42,288 nucleotides of DNA from Salinivirga sp964413185 (lineage in GTDB: Bacteria > Bacteroidota > Bacteroidia > Bacteroidales > Salinivirgaceae). The stretch is taken from NCBI GenBank assembly GCA_964413185.1, contig CAYPSX010000010.1, positions 1-42,288 of the forward strand. The letters are read 5' to 3'. The position numbers were made by a program, and so were the translations under genes. The notes beneath the pieces are model-generated. The model saw only the letters and a list, made by a program, of their open reading frames with translations, had not been told where the DNA came from and made no database searches. Shown piece by piece: positions 1 to 9,316 of the stretch (the stretch's first letter is position 1; the number at the start of each line of letters is the position of its first letter).

Positions 1-56
1 CGTGTTACATTGAGCTTGCCGAAATGCAATTATTGGAGTTTTCTTACACGCACTAC
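1..56. other. left edge, no supported gene
   Basis: The first 56 bases lie beyond the stop of the PspC gene. One plus-strand frame is open from the edge into pspC but has no recognisable protein similarity. I see no hairpin terminator or RNA gene here. Confidence 0.4.
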
Positions 57-266
57 CTACATGTAAAAAGTTTGCCCATTCCTACGCAACGGCATCACAA
101 TCCACAAAACTATGTAAACCAGTACTCCGGGAAAACCTGCGCTAAATATTGATAGTAAAAGGTACACAAGACGCACAACGCCAATTTCCCACCCAAAATA
201 CTCAGCAATACCGGCACATACGCCGGCTATAACCTGGTCATTAGAACGATAAAGTCTTCGGTTCAT
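57..266 (-). CDS. PspC domain small membrane protein
   Basis: A 69-residue protein that is essentially one PspC domain. It has an N-terminal RRLYRS segment, the family-typical region VIAGVCAGIAEYFG, then a hydrophobic hairpin or membrane segment ending in LWIVMP. Stand-alone PspC proteins are inner-membrane proteins related to the phage-shock (envelope stress) regulator PspC; no other psp genes are visible here. A longer reading frame begins at 305, but a TACTTTTG -7 promoter element lies at 303-310. Transcription would therefore start downstream of that ATG, so I choose the ATG at 266. The family call is firm; the stress role is inferred from the family. Confidence 0.85.
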   Translation of the reverse strand: MNRRLYRSNDQVIAGVCAGIAEYFGWEIGVVRLVYLLLSIFSAGFPGVLVYIVLWIVMPLRRNGQTFYM

Positions 267-302
267 AATGTTATTTATTTGTTTATTCTTGAAAATATAT
301 TG

Positions 303-310
303 CAAAAGTA
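303..310 (-). promoter_or_regulatory. -7 element of pspC promoter
   Basis: On the minus strand this reads TACTTTTG, matching the Bacteroidota -7 consensus TAnnTTTG, about 37 nt upstream of the chosen pspC ATG at 266. I see no good TTTG -33 element at the usual spacing. It overlaps the longer possible start codon of pspC and so argues against that start. Confidence 0.5.
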
Positions 311-374
311 TAAATAATCATGCAAATTTACTGGATATTCACATTTTCAAATTTCAACACAAAAATCGCGCAAA

Positions 375-2075
375 ATGAAAATAAACTTCATTCTTTTATT
401 AACAACCATTATTGCCTTTTGGGGCTGCCAAAACCAAAAAACCGAACTTCGCATCATTGAAACGACCGATGTGCACGGCCACATATTTAATTACGATTTT
501 GCCCGCGATACATTCCGTGCAGGCTCGCTCATGCAGCTTTCAACCTACTTAAACCAACAAAACCGCGATAACCTGGTATTGCTTGACAATGGCGACATTA
601 TTCAGGGCGATCCGGTGGTTTATTACGCCAATTATGTGGACACAACAGGAGAACACCTGCTTACACAAATATTCCGCGACCTAAAATACGACGCTGCCAC
701 CATCGGCAACCACGACATTGAAGCCGGCCCGGCTGTATACAATAAAATTAAAAACGAGTTAACCATTCCCTGGCTTGGCGCCAATATTATCACAAAAAAA
801 AGCGGCAAACAAGCCTTCAAGCCCTACACAATAATTAAAAAAAATGGCCTGCGAATTGGCGTATTAGGCATTATTACACCGGGAATTCCAACATGGTTGC
901 CGGAAAAATTATACAAAGGTCTTGAATTTATGGATATGGTGAAAGCTGCAAAAAAATGGATGCCAAAACTAAAAAACGAGAACCCGGATATTATCATTGG
1001 CCTTTTTCACGCCGGATTAAATCCTGAATATGGAGGCTACGATGCCGATGCGCACAAAAACCCCAATGCAGTGATGGCTGTAGCGAAAAACGTTCCGGGC
1101 TTCGATATAATTTTTTCAGGACATGATCATCGGGAAACAACAAAAACCGTAACCAACACAGTCGGCAAAAAAGTTACCATCGTAAATGGAGGCAGCCACG
1201 GAAAAGAAGTTGGGGAGGTAAAACTGACATACAATCACCAAACAAAAACAATAGAGCACATTGAAGCTAAAATAGAAGATATCAGCAATATAAAACCCGA
1301 TGCTGAATTATCCCAAAAACACCAAGCCTACCTGAACACAGTGAAAGACTTCTTTAACCAACCGGTTGGAAAACTTCAAACAAAACTTTGCCCACAGGAG
1401 GCGCTTTTTGGACCATCAGCCTTCATGCAATTTATTCACGAAGTACAGCTACATTTCACCAATGCAGATGTATCGCTCTCCGCCCCGCTCCAAATTTACA
1501 ATTGCATAGATACCGGAACGATTTACCGCAGCGATATTTTCTCGCTCTACCGCTACGAAAACTACTTAGCCTCAATGAATATGACTGTAAAAGAACTTGA
1601 CAGTTTTCTGGAATATGCAGTAAAAAACTGGTTCAGCACCATGAAATCTACAAACGATGAGCTACTGCAATACGATTCTACAGGAAGATTAGAGAATGCT
1701 TATTACAACTTTAGTTCTGCTTTAGGTGTTGAATATACAATTGATGTAACTAAACAAAATGGCGACAAAGTAGAAATAACAAAAGTAAAGGGCCAAAAAA
1801 GCTTTAAGACAACAGACACGTTGCGCGTTGCGCTCAACTCATACAGAATGGTTGGTGGTGGCGGGCACCTGCCAAACGGGGCAGGGATAAACCGCCGGGA
1901 GTTAGAAAACCGTAATGTTTGGCTATCTGAAACCCCTATCAAAACACTAATGATGCAATATTTTGAAAAGAAAGGCCCCATAAAAATAGACAAAAAACAA
2001 AATTGGCAAATTATTCCACAAAACCGGACAAAAGAAGCTATACAAAGAGAACGCATAAATTTTTATAATCAATAG
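375..2075 (+). CDS. 5'-nucleotidase / cyclic phosphodiesterase lipoprotein (UshA/CpdB family)
   Basis: A 566-residue calcineurin-type metallophosphoesterase with a C-terminal 5'-nucleotidase domain. The N-terminus is a lipoprotein signal with a lipobox ending at Cys18 (FWGC), so it is probably anchored in the cell envelope. Metal-binding motifs are in order: DVHGH (D32, H34, H36), LLDNGDIIQGD (about 69-79), GNHD (about 112-115), FHAG and GHDHRE (about 248). The C-terminal half has the YRSDIFSLYRYEN and GGGGHLPN segments typical of the substrate domain. Family members hydrolyse extracellular nucleotides or 2',3'-cyclic nucleotides to nucleosides and phosphate; which substrate is used cannot be read here. 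It lies 34 nt upstream of the histidine kinase on the same strand and may be co-transcribed with it. Confidence 0.9.
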   Translation: MKINFILLLTTIIAFWGCQNQKTELRIIETTDVHGHIFNYDFARDTFRAGSLMQLSTYLNQQNRDNLVLLDNGDIIQGDPVVYYANYVDTTGEHLLTQIFRDLKYDAATIGNHDIEAGPAVYNKIKNELTIPWLGANIITKKSGKQAFKPYTIIKKNGLRIGVLGIITPGIPTWLPEKLYKGLEFMDMVKAAKKWMPKLKNENPDIIIGLFHAGLNPEYGGYDADAHKNPNAVMAVAKNVPGFDIIFSGHDHRETTKTVTNTVGKKVTIVNGGSHGKEVGEVKLTYNHQTKTIEHIEAKIEDISNIKPDAELSQKHQAYLNTVKDFFNQPVGKLQTKLCPQEALFGPSAFMQFIHEVQLHFTNADVSLSAPLQIYNCIDTGTIYRSDIFSLYRYENYLASMNMTVKELDSFLEYAVKNWFSTMKSTNDELLQYDSTGRLENAYYNFSSALGVEYTIDVTKQNGDKVEITKVKGQKSFKTTDTLRVALNSYRMVGGGGHLPNGAGINRRELENRNVWLSETPIKTLMMQYFEKKGPIKIDKKQNWQIIPQNRTKEAIQRERINFYNQ

Positions 2076-2109
2076 AAAAAACCTAACTTTAACAAAAAAT
2101 CAGTTGGAA

Positions 2110-5100
2110 ATGCGCACCATACTGTGGTTCATATTAATTTCATTTGCGACCGGCTTACCATTAAGCAGTCAAAACCCGGACAGCCTGAAAAAAGTGGCCG
2201 ATACTGCCCAAGGCAAGCATTTATCGCGTGCTTATGGTGACATCTCTGCGTATTACTGGAAACGTAATCCGCAGCGAAGCATGGAATACGCGCAAAAAGC
2301 AAAAGCCATTGCAGAAAAATACCCCAACGATACCACACTATTTATCGAAGCGTTGCACCTTATTGGAGATGCACATTACTACAATAATAACCCTGCGAAT
2401 GCCCTTGAATATGCACTCAAAGTACTTAACCTGCAAGAAAAAATTAATGATTCAGCCGGCATAGCAAAATCGCTGAACAACCTCGGAGTTATTTACAGTG
2501 GACAAAAAAAATACGAAAAAGCGCTGGAAATACTGGAAAGGTCGCTCGATATTAGAAAAAAGCTGGGCAATTCCTCCGGAGTAGCTGCAAATTATAATAA
2601 TATCGGCCAAATATACCATCAACTCCATGAAGATTCAACAGCCATGCACTACTTCAAAAAAAGCGTGGCGTTGAGAGAACAAGAAAAAAACCGCGAAGCA
2701 CTGATTGGTGGCTACAACAATATTGCCGCTGTGTATATGCGATTAAACGATAACAAAAACGCAATTGACTACCTCAACCGGGCACTGGCTATTTCGGACT
2801 CACTGGGGCTTACCAACCAAAAAGCAACTATAATGTACAATCTGGGCGACATTTTTCATGAAAATGGCGACACAGGAGCAGCTAAAAACTGGTACAAAAA
2901 ATCATTGACTGAAGCACAAAAAGTCAATAAGCTATCCATGATACTCGTTGTAAGCCGAAGATTATCAAATATTTATGAAGAAGATGGCAACCTGTCCAAA
3001 GCACTTGCCTACAGCCGCATTGTTTCGGAAACGAAAGATTCAATTCACAGCCGCAACACAAATGCAAAAATTGAGCAACTCCAGTATAAATACGATGCCA
3101 GGGAAACAGAACTTGAAAACAAAACACTTAAACAACAAAATGAGCTCAGCCAACTAAAACTCACAAAAGAACGTACCAAAATTAATTTACTCATCATACT
3201 CGCAATACTGTCAATTGTTATTATCGCGCTGCTCATAAATCGCTACACACTCAAAATTGGCTTAACCAAACACCTGAAAAAAGAAATTGAATACCGTACA
3301 CGCTCGCTAAAAAGGGAAATAAGCGAAAGAAAAAGACTTGATCAGGAAAACCAAAAACTCCATGCTGGTTTTAACAGCTTATTTAACAACTCACCTCTGG
3401 CCATTGTATCGGTTGACGAACAACAAAAAACTCAAATCGTTAACAATAAATTCCTTGAATTAGCCAAACAAAACAAAACCATTGAACCGGGAACGCCTAT
3501 TGCAAACCTCATCGAAGGAGAAGAATTTTCAAAAAAACTCGAAAATACCCTAAATGGCGAAAACCAAACCCATACGGGCAAACTTACTTTCACAGATACG
3601 TCGAAAACCATCTCGGCAAAAATATTTTTCAACCCGTATAAAACAGAAAATGAGCAGGGAGCATATATTTCAATAGAAGATATTTCAAAAAACATTGAAG
3701 CAGAAGAAAAAATTAAACTTAGTCGGCAGCGCTTCCGGGAACTGGCCGATTTGCTGCCCGAAATGCTTATTGAGACTGATCTTAAAGGAATGTTGCTTTA
3801 TGCTAATAAAGAAGCCCTTAGCCACTTTGGCTTTTCAAAAAAACATATCGAACGAGGACTTTCTGTTTTTGACATGTTTAATGAAGAAAACAGAAATGAA
3901 ATCAAAGACCGTTTCTTAAAATTTACTTCCGGTGATAAAAAATCATTCTCAGGAGAATTCAATGTAAATACCCATCAGGGAGATCCATTAACGGTTCATA
4001 TATCTGTAAATATCGTACATCAGCAAAACCAACCCGCTCGCCTGAGAGCTATTATTATCGATATTACACAAAGAAAAAAACACGAAGAAGAACTCATCAG
4101 GCAAAAAGAAAAAGCCGAAAATGCCGACAACCTTAAATCCCGCTTCCTGCAAAACCTCAGCCATGAAATCAGAACGCCCATGAATGGTATCCTGGGTTTC
4201 TCAGAACTTATGAAGCACGAAGAAATGACCGATCAGGAGCGGGAAAACTACATTGATTTTATCATCAACTCCACCAACAAACTGCTGAATATTATTGACG
4301 ATGTAGTTAATATCTCAAAAATTGAAGCCGGTGATATTTCCATTACAGAAAATGAAGTGTCGTTGACAAACTTTTTTAATGATATGATGGTGTTTTATCA
4401 TGGCTACCTGATGAACAGAAACGACAAAATCACCCTGCGCCTGCAAAATAAAGTACCGGAATACAACGACAGAGTAATTATGGCAGAAAAACAAGTGCAA
4501 CACGTACTATCAAACTTGATTTACAACGCCATAAAATTCACAAAAGAAGGCTATATTGAAATTATTGCTGAAAAAACCGGCACAAACCTGAAGTTTACCG
4601 TTAAAGATACTGGTATCGGCATACCCGGGAACGAATTGAATAAAATATTTGACCGGTTTTACCAGGTTCATGACAAAGGACAGGAAAGCTACGGAGGTAC
4701 AGGGCTTGGTTTAACCATTGCCAAAGGACTTGTTGAAATGTTGGGCGGAGAGATTACCGTAAATTCAACGTTAGGTAAAGGAGCAGAATTCTCATTCATT
4801 ATTCCCTGGACACCGGCAGAAAAAAAAGGCCTGGAAATTGATTCCGCTTCAACAAAAACTACTCAATACCCCGATTGGTCAGATAAAAACATTCTTGTTG
4901 CTGAAGATGATATGAACAATTACCTGTTCCTGGAACAACTTCTTCTCAAAACAAAAGCTACCGTACACCATGTAACCGATGGAAAACAAGCCCTAGAGTA
5001 TGTACAAAGCAAAAAAGCGGCAGATATTATACTCATGGACATCCAAATGCCCGTAATGGATGGTTACGAAGCCACAAAACAAATACGAAAAATTAATGCA

Positions 5101-5253
5101 GGCATACCCATACTGGCTCAAACTGCCAATGCAATGGTTGAAGATAAAAGCAAAAGCCTCGATGCCGGATGCGACGATTACGTGGCCAAACCCGTGAACA
5201 AAAAAGTACTGCTCAATAAAATTGGAACACTCATGCAAAACGGACAGGCATAA
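2110..5253 (+). CDS. TPR-sensor hybrid histidine kinase with receiver domain
   Basis: A roughly 1047-residue hybrid two-component sensor. From the N-terminus: a signal peptide, a tetratricopeptide-repeat sensor region (about 30-320, probably periplasmic), a coiled coil, one membrane helix (about 358-379), a second coiled coil, two PAS-like domains (about 415-535 and 545-660), HisKA with phospho-acceptor His685 in NLSHEIRTPMNGI, HATPase_c (N-box SNLIYNAIKF about 800-810, DTGIGIPG, GGTGLGL), and a receiver domain with acidic pocket AEDD, phospho-acceptor Asp977 in LMDIQMPVMDG and conserved Lys in AKPVNKK. No DNA-binding output domain follows, so phosphotransfer to another protein is expected. 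The frame can also open at TTG 2104; I prefer the ATG at 2110. The signal sensed is unknown. Proximity to the nucleotidase is suggestive only. Confidence 0.92.
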   Translation: MRTILWFILISFATGLPLSSQNPDSLKKVADTAQGKHLSRAYGDISAYYWKRNPQRSMEYAQKAKAIAEKYPNDTTLFIEALHLIGDAHYYNNNPANALEYALKVLNLQEKINDSAGIAKSLNNLGVIYSGQKKYEKALEILERSLDIRKKLGNSSGVAANYNNIGQIYHQLHEDSTAMHYFKKSVALREQEKNREALIGGYNNIAAVYMRLNDNKNAIDYLNRALAISDSLGLTNQKATIMYNLGDIFHENGDTGAAKNWYKKSLTEAQKVNKLSMILVVSRRLSNIYEEDGNLSKALAYSRIVSETKDSIHSRNTNAKIEQLQYKYDARETELENKTLKQQNELSQLKLTKERTKINLLIILAILSIVIIALLINRYTLKIGLTKHLKKEIEYRTRSLKREISERKRLDQENQKLHAGFNSLFNNSPLAIVSVDEQQKTQIVNNKFLELAKQNKTIEPGTPIANLIEGEEFSKKLENTLNGENQTHTGKLTFTDTSKTISAKIFFNPYKTENEQGAYISIEDISKNIEAEEKIKLSRQRFRELADLLPEMLIETDLKGMLLYANKEALSHFGFSKKHIERGLSVFDMFNEENRNEIKDRFLKFTSGDKKSFSGEFNVNTHQGDPLTVHISVNIVHQQNQPARLRAIIIDITQRKKHEEELIRQKEKAENADNLKSRFLQNLSHEIRTPMNGILGFSELMKHEEMTDQERENYIDFIINSTNKLLNIIDDVVNISKIEAGDISITENEVSLTNFFNDMMVFYHGYLMNRNDKITLRLQNKVPEYNDRVIMAEKQVQHVLSNLIYNAIKFTKEGYIEIIAEKTGTNLKFTVKDTGIGIPGNELNKIFDRFYQVHDKGQESYGGTGLGLTIAKGLVEMLGGEITVNSTLGKGAEFSFIIPWTPAEKKGLEIDSASTKTTQYPDWSDKNILVAEDDMNNYLFLEQLLLKTKATVHHVTDGKQALEYVQSKKAADIILMDIQMPVMDGYEATKQIRKINAGIPILAQTANAMVEDKSKSLDAGCDDYVAKPVNKKVLLNKIGTLMQNGQA

Positions 5254-5308
5254 ACATTCTGACCGCAGAAGTGTAATACCTGCTGAAAAAACCAGACAAC
5301 TCACCACT

Positions 5309-5926
5309 ATGAAAAAAGCTGGCAAAACACTTGAAATGATAATTCTTTTTGCCGGCATTCCTCTTGCTTACTATTTTGATGTGTTCCCGTTCCATAAATT
5401 CATCCCACTACTTGCCGGTTTCATTTACACCCTTTCTATATTGCTTTTAGATAAATCTTTTAATCGCAAAGAATTGGGAATGAACGGCTTCAGAAAATTC
5501 AAACCCGTTTTGTTCCGCAGCATACTGGTGCTCTTTATTTTACTCATTGCCACTTATTTAATAGTTCCCGATCAGCTTTTCTACCTACCGCTGAATATAA
5601 CGTGGCTTTGGGTAGTTATTGTGCTTTTTTATCCTGTATGGTCTGTTATTCCGCAGGAATTGATCTACCGCACATTCTTTTTTCATCGGTACAGCGATAT
5701 TTTGCCGGGCAAATGGAGCATGATTATTGCCAACACACTGGCTTTTTCATTTATGCACATCATTTTTGAAAACCTTGTGGCTATAACATTTTCGCTTGCT
5801 GCCGGATTTGCATTATCATTTCTTTACAGTAAACACCGGTCACTGTTTGGCATCAGCATTGAGCACGCTCTTTATGGAATTCTGGTTTTCACTATCGGGC
5901 TGGGAAGCTTCTTCTATATCAGCTAA
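5309..5926 (+). CDS. CPBP family intramembrane metalloprotease
   Basis: A 205-residue polytopic membrane protein of the CPBP (CAAX protease/bacteriocin-processing, ABI) family. It has several hydrophobic helices and the three family motifs: QELIYR (Q116, E117, R121), FSFMH with H150, and SIEH with H186. The first glutamate of the usual EExxxR pair is glutamine here; the second glutamate and both histidines are kept. The frame is open from further upstream (5222), overlapping the kinase gene, but that extension is hydrophilic and poorly conserved-looking, so the ATG at 5309 is chosen. It starts 55 nt after the kinase stop and ends 21 nt from the convergent methyltransferase gene. Substrate unknown. 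Confidence 0.8.
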   Translation: MKKAGKTLEMIILFAGIPLAYYFDVFPFHKFIPLLAGFIYTLSILLLDKSFNRKELGMNGFRKFKPVLFRSILVLFILLIATYLIVPDQLFYLPLNITWLWVVIVLFYPVWSVIPQELIYRTFFFHRYSDILPGKWSMIIANTLAFSFMHIIFENLVAITFSLAAGFALSFLYSKHRSLFGISIEHALYGILVFTIGLGSFFYIS

Positions 5927-5947
5927 TCAGCAAAAAACAGGTGTTTC

Positions 5948-6592
5948 TTATTTTTTACGGAGCACCATCAACCCATCGCGGAAAGGAAAAATAACATTTT
6001 CAACACGGTCATCGCCAGTTACCATCTCATTAAAAGCCAAAACTCCTGCTGTGTAAGGATCTTTAGGGGAATCAGAATCAATTACTTTTTCATTCCACAA
6101 AACATTATCGGCAATAACAAAACCACCCGGTTTTACCTTCGGAAGAATTTCTTCGTAATACGACGGGTACTCGCGTTTGTCGCCGTCAATAAATGCCAAA
6201 TCAATGGGCTGATTAAGGGTTTGAAGAATTTGGCGGTAGTCGGCTATCCGATAATCAATCTGTTGCGAATTTGGAGAGCGATCGAGAAAACTCTGCGTAA
6301 ACGCTTCAATTTCATCATTTACATCTACTGTAATTAACCTGCCGGCAAGTTTTAATCCTTCTGCCAGGCAAATAGCAGAATAACCGGTAAATGTTCCGAT
6401 TTCAAAAATTAGTTCGGGAGCCAGCATTTTACTAATCATCGACAATACGCGCCCCTGAATATGACCAGACAGCATTCGCGGACGCAATATTTTCAGATGT
6501 GTTTGCCGGTCGAGTTCTTTGAGCAGATCGCTTTCAGGTTCAGAATGTGCCCTGATATATTCATCAAGTTTTTGAAAATCGTTATTGAACAT
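5948..6592 (-). CDS. class I SAM-dependent O-methyltransferase (COMT-like)
   Basis: A 214-residue enzyme of the catechol/caffeoyl-CoA O-methyltransferase family. It shows SAM-binding motif I EIGTFTGYSA (64-73), the acidic ribose-binding strand ITVDVNDE, and the metal/catalytic loop LAFIDGDKREY (about 133-142). Family members transfer a methyl group from SAM to a hydroxyl using a divalent cation. The substrate cannot be inferred. Its ATG overlaps the stop of the upstream M16 peptidase gene (TAATG), so the two are likely translationally coupled. Confidence 0.88.
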   Translation of the reverse strand: MFNNDFQKLDEYIRAHSEPESDLLKELDRQTHLKILRPRMLSGHIQGRVLSMISKMLAPELIFEIGTFTGYSAICLAEGLKLAGRLITVDVNDEIEAFTQSFLDRSPNSQQIDYRIADYRQILQTLNQPIDLAFIDGDKREYPSYYEEILPKVKPGGFVIADNVLWNEKVIDSDSPKDPYTAGVLAFNEMVTGDDRVENVIFPFRDGLMVLRKK

Positions 6593-7827
6593 TACTCAAA
6601 AATTAAGGTCGAAAATTTATTCAGGTCAAATATTTCGTTACTCACCTCTAAAACATCTTCGGCGGTAATAGCTTCAATTTGAGCCAATGTTTCTTTGAGA
6701 GTGTCAGATGTATTAAAAAACAACATATTTTTTCCCATGGCCAGCATCAGGTTGCTTGAACTTTCTGACGAAATGGCAATTTGTCCCATAAGCTGGTTCC
6801 GTGCGCGCGACATTTGCAGTGTTCCAGCTTTTACGTCCTTAAGTTTTTTTAGTTCGCGCCTGATTGCGGCAAGACTGCGGTCAACTTTTGCATGATCGGT
6901 ACCGAAATAAAACCCGATTAACCCTACATCGGAATAAGCCGTATAAAAAGATTCCACATGATAAACCAAACCCTGATTTTCGCGCAAATTGCGGTTCAAC
7001 CGTGTATTCATGGCCGGGCCGCCAAGTAAATTGGAAATTAACTGGAGTGTATAACGCGACGGGTGCGCGTGATGATACGCATCTACGCCTGTGATGCAAT
7101 GCGCCTGGTTGGTTTGTTTTTTTATTGTACGACTGAATGCTACGGTATTTCCGACCGGTTCGCGCTTTTGTTCACGAATTGATTGAGGATGATCGGCAAA
7201 ATATTTTTCACACCAGGTAACCAATCGCCCGGGCGAAATATTCCCAACGGAACAAATCACCATTTGGTCGGTATTGTACATGCGCGTGCGAAAATTGCGG
7301 ATATCGGATCGTGAAATGGCTTTAACCGAGGCAGGTGTTCCCAGCGTATTGCGTCCAATAGGATGATGGGCGAAAAACAATTCCTCGAAATCGTCGAAAA
7401 TTAATTCTGAAGGACTGTCGTTATACATTTGAATTTCTTCCAAAACCACATCCTTCTCTTTAGCGATCTCTTTTTCGGGAAAAACAGCATTAAACGTAAT
7501 ATCAGAAAGCAATTCCAGTGATCGTTTATAATGGCGGCTCAAAAATGATGTATAATAACAGGTCAGTTCTTTTGTGGTGTATGCATCAATTTCGCCTCCA
7601 ACATCTTCTATTCGGCCAATTATGTGAAAAGGCTTCCGGTTTTCAGTTCCTTTAAAAGCCATGTGCTCTAACAAATGAGCCATACCATGTTCGTTGGGCA
7701 ACTCATCACGTGTACCGGTATTGATTACCACGCCACAATGCGCCACTGACGATGTCGATGGTAAATGAATTAACCGTACTCCATTAGGGAAACGGTGCGT
7801 AAAAAATGTAGATTTAACAAAATTCAT
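6592..7827 (-). CDS. M16 family zinc peptidase (pitrilysin/processing-peptidase type)
   Basis: A 411-residue single-unit M16 peptidase. The inverted zinc motif HLLEH gives ligands H51 and H55 with catalytic E54, and a downstream acidic segment (KDVVLEEIQMYNDSP) supplies the third ligand. The second half contains the inactive M16 homology domain with the LGGPAMNTRLNRNLREN signature (R/Y-type substrate pocket). The length matches bacterial M16B peptidases related to mitochondrial processing peptidase. I see no signal peptide, so it is probably cytoplasmic or exported by another route. It sits 43 nt downstream of rmlD and is overlapped by one base with the methyltransferase gene. Confidence 0.9.
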   Translation of the reverse strand: MNFVKSTFFTHRFPNGVRLIHLPSTSSVAHCGVVINTGTRDELPNEHGMAHLLEHMAFKGTENRKPFHIIGRIEDVGGEIDAYTTKELTCYYTSFLSRHYKRSLELLSDITFNAVFPEKEIAKEKDVVLEEIQMYNDSPSELIFDDFEELFFAHHPIGRNTLGTPASVKAISRSDIRNFRTRMYNTDQMVICSVGNISPGRLVTWCEKYFADHPQSIREQKREPVGNTVAFSRTIKKQTNQAHCITGVDAYHHAHPSRYTLQLISNLLGGPAMNTRLNRNLRENQGLVYHVESFYTAYSDVGLIGFYFGTDHAKVDRSLAAIRRELKKLKDVKAGTLQMSRARNQLMGQIAISSESSSNLMLAMGKNMLFFNTSDTLKETLAQIEAITAEDVLEVSNEIFDLNKFSTLIFE

Positions 7828-7870
7828 ACTTAAGATTTCCTGCGAATAGTATAACCCGTAACAAATTTCT

Positions 7871-8755
7871 TTACACTTTCAAAGCATTGAGATTCTCAAG
7901 GCATTTTTTCAAGCTATATTCCCAGTGAGGAATTGAAATATGTAATTGGTTTTTAATTTTTCGTTTGCTCAACACACTGTAAAATGGCCGTTTGGCTGGT
8001 GTTGGGTAATCTGATGTGGGAATTGGGTTCACTTCAACGTTATTTCCGGCAAGTTGCTGTATTTTCAGTGCAAAATCGTACCATGAACAAACACCTTCGT
8101 TTGTAAAATGGTAAATGCCGCGCCGGAATTGCGTTCCCGAAAAAAACTTTTGCGTAAAAACCAAAATAACCAAAGCCAAATCACCTGCATAAGTTGGCGA
8201 ACCAACCTGATCGTCGATCACACCCAGCTTTCTTCTTTCGCGGCCCAAACGAAGCATGGTTGTTACAAAATTCTTTCCAGTTTCGGAATATAACCAGGCT
8301 GTACGAATAATTACCGATTCAGAATTATTCTGCTGAATGGCTTCTTCTCCCAGCGCTTTGCTTTCTCCGTAGAAATTCACAGGTCTGATAGGATCATTCT
8401 CTGAATAAGGGGTAAAGCCCTCCCCACTAAACACATAATCGGTAGAAATATGTATGAGAAAGATATTATTTTGCCTGCATTTTTCTGCCAATACCAAAGC
8501 ACCTTTGTGATTAACTTTTAGTGCTGTATCCTTTTGCGTTTCAGCATCATCAACAGCTGTGTAGGCAGAACAATTTATCAGCACATCGGGTTTAATCTCC
8601 TGTAGCTTCGCCTCAACACTTCGTCTCGATGTAATATCAACCTCATCAACATCAGTATACACAATACTAATGCCATGCTCACCGGTAAATACGTCTCGAA
8701 CTTTCCGGCCAAGTTGTCCGTTTGCACCTGTTACCAATACTGTTCTATCAGCCAT
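7871..8755 (-). CDS. rfbD: dTDP-4-dehydrorhamnose reductase
   Basis: A 294-residue extended short-chain dehydrogenase of the RmlD family, catalysing the last, NAD(P)H-dependent step of dTDP-L-rhamnose synthesis. Visible motifs: the Rossmann glycine motif VTGANGQLG near the N-terminus, STDYVFSG (about 104-111), and catalytic Y129-x-x-x-K133 in FYGESK. Its start overlaps the last 8 bases of rfbC, as expected for an operon. Function is firm from family motifs and neighbours. Confidence 0.95.
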   Translation of the reverse strand: MADRTVLVTGANGQLGRKVRDVFTGEHGISIVYTDVDEVDITSRRSVEAKLQEIKPDVLINCSAYTAVDDAETQKDTALKVNHKGALVLAEKCRQNNIFLIHISTDYVFSGEGFTPYSENDPIRPVNFYGESKALGEEAIQQNNSESVIIRTAWLYSETGKNFVTTMLRLGRERRKLGVIDDQVGSPTYAGDLALVILVFTQKFFSGTQFRRGIYHFTNEGVCSWYDFALKIQQLAGNNVEVNPIPTSDYPTPAKRPFYSVLSKRKIKNQLHISIPHWEYSLKKCLENLNALKV

Positions 8756-9308
8756 TGAATTTAAATTTATTCACACATTCGTTAATTGATGGATGGATTT
8801 TATCTTTATCGCTAAGTTTCGCTTCATCATACGATATACCCCAATCAATATCAAGATTTGAGTCAAAAGGATTAATGCCGCCTTCTGCTTCGGGATGATA
8901 AAACTCATCGCATTTGTACTGCACAATGCATTCATCACTGAGCACTGCATACCCATGTGCAAAACCTTTTGGTACGAGTAATTGTTTATGATTTTCTCCG
9001 GAAAGCTCTAAGGAAAACCATCGCCCAAATGTTGGTGAACCCTGGCGAAGGTCAACAACCACATCGAGAATTTTCCCCAAAACAACCTTCAATAATTTGG
9101 TTTGTGCGTAGGGTGGGTGCTGGTAATGTAACCCGCGCAACACTCCATATTGGCTATAAGCCTGATTGTCTTGCACAAAATCGTAATGGATACCTTCTTT
9201 TTCATATACCTGTTTGTTATACGACTCGTAAAAATATCCGCGAGAATCGCCAAAAACTTTCGGTTCGATTACAAAAAGACCGGGAAACGGGGTTTTAATT
9301 ATCTTCAT
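8748..9308 (-). CDS. rfbC: dTDP-4-dehydrorhamnose 3,5-epimerase
   Basis: A 186-residue RmlC cupin epimerase. It carries the N-terminal segment FPGLFVIEPKVFGDSRG, the catalytic-histidine motif LRGLHYQ (H61), LDVVVDLRQGSPTFG, and the segment QYKCDEFYHPEAEGG with the conserved tyrosine region. Length is typical. It epimerises C3 and C5 of dTDP-4-keto-6-deoxyglucose. It lies 8 nt after rfbA and overlaps rfbD by 8 nt. Confidence 0.96.
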   Translation of the reverse strand: MKIIKTPFPGLFVIEPKVFGDSRGYFYESYNKQVYEKEGIHYDFVQDNQAYSQYGVLRGLHYQHPPYAQTKLLKVVLGKILDVVVDLRQGSPTFGRWFSLELSGENHKQLLVPKGFAHGYAVLSDECIVQYKCDEFYHPEAEGGINPFDSNLDIDWGISYDEAKLSDKDKIHPSINECVNKFKFNG

Positions 9309-9316
9309 TATGCACG

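Noticed and set aside
266..305. An upstream start for the PspC gene giving 13 extra residues.
   Set aside because: The extra segment begins inside a -7 promoter element and is not part of the PspC domain.
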